Assembly (NCBI GenBank): GCA_021850555.1
Contig: JAJZLX010000280.1
Location: 1 to 9,211, forward strand
DNA length: 9,211 nucleotides
Direction: 5' to 3'
From: Pseudomonadota bacterium
GTDB taxonomy: Bacteria > Pseudomonadota > Gammaproteobacteria > Steroidobacterales > Steroidobacteraceae
Shown: piece by piece, positions 6,714 to 9,211 of the stretch
Layout: each line of letters starts with the position of its first letter
Numbering within the stretch: the first letter of the stretch is position 1
The notes under the pieces: generated by a model
Databases searched by the model: none
What the model saw: the letters and a program-made list of their open reading frames with translations, nothing else
Told to the model about the DNA's origin: nothing
Translations under genes and position numbers: made by a program

Positions 6714-7730
6714 GTGAACAGATCACTCATCGCGCACGCACTGGTGATCCTCGCGCTCGAGGGGGCGCGTGCCTGGGCTGGCGCAGCACCGGCACCACTG
6801 CAACGGGTCGCAACCATCACCCTGCCATACGTCCACGGTCGCATCGATCACTTTAGCGTGGATGTTCCGGGCCGGCGGCTGTTCATCTCTGCCCTGGGCA
6901 ACCACACGGTTGAGGTCGTGGATCTCAAGCGCGATCGGTGGCTGCGCAGCATCCCGGGTGTCAAAGAGCCCCAGGGTGAATGCTATGTCGCGAATCTGCA
7001 CAAGTTGTTTACGGCCGACGGCAAGGCCGGCACAGTCAAGGTGTACCAGGGAGGCGATCTGCGGCTCCTCTCGGTGATCCGCCTCGACCGCGGGCCCGAT
7101 GCGGAAGCCTACGATCCCGTGACACGACGACTGTACGTCGGTTATGGCGGTGGGGCTGCGGGCAAGCATTACGGGGAGGTCGGCGTCATCAACGCCGTCA
7201 CGGACCGGCATGTGGGCGATATCCGCACGAGTGCGCATCCCGGCGCCATCCTGGTCGGACAGCCGGGGCGAACGCTTTTCGTCACTGTGCCAAAGACGCA
7301 CCAGATCTTGCAGATCGACGCCCGCACCGGACGGATCGTGTCGACCTGGCTGTCCAAGGCGGGCAGCCCGGTGTCGCTCGCGCTCGATCGCCGGGATGAC
7401 AGGCTGTTCGTCGGCATGCGCAATCCCGCCGCAATAGAGGTGTTTGACAGCCATACCCACCGGTTGATCACCAGCCTGCCGAGCGTCGGTTTGATGGACG
7501 GTCTGTTCTATGACGCGCCGCATCACCGCATCTACGCCTCGGGCGGCCAGGGTTACGTGGCCGTTTACCAGCAGTGGAGCGCCAACCGCTACACCGAGCT
7601 CGCCAGAGTCCCCACGGGAGTGAACGCCAGAACCTCGCTTTGGGTCAGGCAGCTTGATCGTTACTACGTCGCCGTGCCGGCGAGCGCGGGCCATGGGGCC
7701 CGCGTTCTAGTCTTCCAGCCGGGCCGGTGA
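6714..7730 (+). CDS. Exported seven-bladed YVTN/YncE-type beta-propeller protein (second of three)
   Basis: A 338-residue protein with an N-terminal signal peptide (about residues 1-24, hydrophobic IAHALVILAL, cleavage near AWAGA) and seven propeller repeats starting near 41, 84, 126, 174, 217, 259 and 302. Distinctive motifs are HGRIDHF (41-47), EPQGECY (85-91), SGGQGYVAVYQQ (276-287) and VPTGVNART (299-307). All recur in the third propeller of the cluster, so these two are recent paralogues, whereas the first propeller lacks them. The GTG start follows a G-rich GGGGGA at 6705-6710; an ATG at 6710 is in another frame. A 195-bp gap separates it from the first propeller. That gap holds a weak 6-bp inverted repeat (6652-6657 with 6670-6675) and no convincing gene. 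Function is unknown; the context suggests a periplasmic role shared with the cupredoxin. Confidence 0.87.
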   Translation: MNRSLIAHALVILALEGARAWAGAAPAPLQRVATITLPYVHGRIDHFSVDVPGRRLFISALGNHTVEVVDLKRDRWLRSIPGVKEPQGECYVANLHKLFTADGKAGTVKVYQGGDLRLLSVIRLDRGPDAEAYDPVTRRLYVGYGGGAAGKHYGEVGVINAVTDRHVGDIRTSAHPGAILVGQPGRTLFVTVPKTHQILQIDARTGRIVSTWLSKAGSPVSLALDRRDDRLFVGMRNPAAIEVFDSHTHRLITSLPSVGLMDGLFYDAPHHRIYASGGQGYVAVYQQWSANRYTELARVPTGVNARTSLWVRQLDRYYVAVPASAGHGARVLVFQPGR

Positions 7731-7774
7731 TCCTCTCCAGCAGTACTGCAGCCAACTGTGCGAGGTCATCTGAG

Positions 7775-8818
7775 ATGAACAAGAAGCTCCCCGTCTTGCT
7801 GTCAGCGCTGATGGCCGTCTCGTGCCTCAACATCGCCAATGCGGCCGTCGCACCGGTGCCGGCGATGACGGTGCCTCCAGCGAGGCTACCGCTTGAGCTG
7901 TACGAGAAGGTTCCAATCCCCGGCCACTACGGTCGGATCGACCATTTCGATGGCCAGGGACGCATGCTCTATTTCTCTATCGTCGGGAGCAACGGCGTCG
8001 GCGTGGAGAACTGGTTCAACGGCAGCCTGGCGCACTTCATACCGGGGGTACCGGGGCCGCAAGGGGAGCTCTATGCGCGCGGCTTCAATGAGCTGTTCTC
8101 CGCGAGCTCGCACGGCGCGGTGTACATCTTCGATGCTTCGACGTATCAACTGAAGAAGACCCTCACATTCAGCGGAGACGCCGATGACGAGGTGTGGGAC
8201 CCGGTGCACAAACTGGTTCTGGTTGCCGAGGGGGATTGGCCGAACGGCGGTATCGTCGCGATCAACCCGGCTACGGACCACGAGGTAGGCAAGGTCTGGA
8301 AGACCGGCCACCACCCGGAGCGCTTTGCCACTGAGATGCACGGGCCGATGTTGTACGCCAACTGTCCCACGTGCGGCAACGCGGTACTGGCCATCAATCG
8401 CGACACCGGGAAATCGACGAAATGGCCCTTGCCGGGAGGTCTGCGCGGCAATTACGCGATGACCTTCGATGAGGCCGATCACCGGCTGTTTACGATCACG
8501 CGCAAGATCCCGATGTTGATCGTGTTCGATACGCGGACCGGACGGGTTGTCTCGCTCGTGCCCGGCATTGTCGGTGAGGCGGATGACGCCTTCTACGACG
8601 CATCGCGCAAGCGCATTTACATCATCGGCGGCCAGGGGTTCGTGAGCGTGGTTCAGCAGATGACCCCCAATCGCTACGGCCTGATTGCGAACGTTCCGAC
8701 CAAGGTGGGCGCACGAACAGGGTATTTTGATGTGCGCATGGATCGATTGTACGTCGGCGTGCAGGCTGAGGGGGATGAGCCCGCCGAGGTGATGGGCTTC
8801 GAGGCCGAGGATTATTGA
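7775..8818 (+). CDS. Exported seven-bladed YVTN/YncE-type beta-propeller protein (third of three)
   Basis: A 347-residue protein. MNKKLPVLLSALMAV followed by ANA at 21-23 is a classical signal peptide. Seven repeats follow, with YGRIDHF (52-58), GPQGELY (94-100), IIGGQGFVSVVQQ (283-295) and a VPTKVGART segment (307-315) matching the second propeller. Unlike its relatives, blade 4 contains CPTC at 197-200, a CxxC pair that could bind a metal, form a disulfide or do redox chemistry. I chose the ATG at 7775 because GAGG lies 9 nt upstream and the signal peptide then starts at residue 1. An in-frame GTG at 7727, overlapping the preceding stop, would add 16 residues that hide the signal. The gap to the second propeller is 44 bp, so they are likely co-transcribed. 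No catalytic function can be assigned. Confidence 0.9.
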   Translation: MNKKLPVLLSALMAVSCLNIANAAVAPVPAMTVPPARLPLELYEKVPIPGHYGRIDHFDGQGRMLYFSIVGSNGVGVENWFNGSLAHFIPGVPGPQGELYARGFNELFSASSHGAVYIFDASTYQLKKTLTFSGDADDEVWDPVHKLVLVAEGDWPNGGIVAINPATDHEVGKVWKTGHHPERFATEMHGPMLYANCPTCGNAVLAINRDTGKSTKWPLPGGLRGNYAMTFDEADHRLFTITRKIPMLIVFDTRTGRVVSLVPGIVGEADDAFYDASRKRIYIIGGQGFVSVVQQMTPNRYGLIANVPTKVGARTGYFDVRMDRLYVGVQAEGDEPAEVMGFEAEDY

Positions 8819-8841
8819 GAGACTGTGTGTTGCAGGAATCG

Positions 8842-8856
8842 CGCCGCAGGGCGGCG
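8842..8856 (+). terminator. Possible weak terminator hairpin after the propeller cluster
   Basis: CGCCGC-AGG-GCGGCG is a perfect 6-bp G/C stem with a 3-nt loop, 23 bp after the last propeller stop. Only two T residues follow, so efficient intrinsic termination is doubtful. Its position between convergent genes fits a transcription end. Confidence 0.3.
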
Positions 8857-8972
8857 TTGAGAGCAGCGCGCAGGGGACGGACCATCTGCATGCCATGTGC
8901 TCCGCAGGCATCGCGCGATCACGGCTTTCGCTCGATTAGCGCCTGTGGTGTAGCGGGTTGCGCCGATTTCCA

Positions 8973-9211
<239 letters not shown>

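Noticed and set aside
6628..6717. 29-codon GTG frame ending across the start of the second propeller
   Set aside because: Considered as a leader peptide, but it is Ala-rich, has no ribosome binding site and shows no attenuator-like codon run.
6723..7694. Minus-strand frame of 323 codons
   Set aside because: Antisense to the second propeller gene, which has a signal peptide and seven clear repeats. The same applies to the 341-codon minus frame at 7886-8911 opposite the third propeller.
8910..8919. 10-bp palindrome ATCGCGCGAT near the end of merA
   Set aside because: Short, of a composition common in GC-rich DNA, and without a T-tract. It is not enough to call a terminator or operator.

Overview
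The window reads as chromosomal DNA of a high-GC proteobacterium, most likely a gammaproteobacterium. The evidence is GC-rich coding sequence, long multidomain c-di-GMP signalling genes, and a MerA tail typical of proteobacterial mercury resistance. I cannot place the genus from sequence alone.

Left part (1-2833, minus strand): the first about 944 codons of a very large c-di-GMP turnover protein whose 3' end lies beyond the window. The domain order read from the translation is bacteriohemerythrin, GAF, GGDEF, globin-like sensor, second GAF, and the beginning of an EAL domain. The protein therefore carries two different candidate O2/NO-binding domains, one di-iron and one haem, in one chain. 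About 1 kb without a convincing gene follows (2834-3840). Next come a small exported protein of unknown function on the minus strand (3841-4380) and, divergent from it, a C-terminal fragment of an ATP-grasp (Cj0069-like) protein (4464-4919) that has lost its N-terminal half.

Centre and right (5077-8818, plus strand): a compact four-gene cluster. It encodes an exported cupredoxin whose copper loop resembles a shortened nitrous-oxide-reductase CuA domain. This gene overlaps by 4 bp (ATGA) a seven-bladed YVTN/YncE-type beta-propeller protein. Two more exported seven-bladed propellers follow; they are clearly paralogous to each other and more distant from the first. All four products have N-terminal export signals, so the cluster probably acts in the periplasm, perhaps in copper or redox chemistry. 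A cupredoxin made together with seven-bladed propellers recalls the two halves of NosZ on separate polypeptides. That parallel is a hypothesis, not an assignment.

Right edge (8973-9211, minus strand): the C-terminal 78 residues of mercuric reductase MerA, ending in the Cys-Cys-Ala-Gly tail, converging on the propeller cluster. With the ATP-grasp remnant and the gene-poor kilobase, this suggests a rearranged accessory region concerned with metals and redox. No insertion sequence, tRNA, rRNA or CRISPR array was seen.
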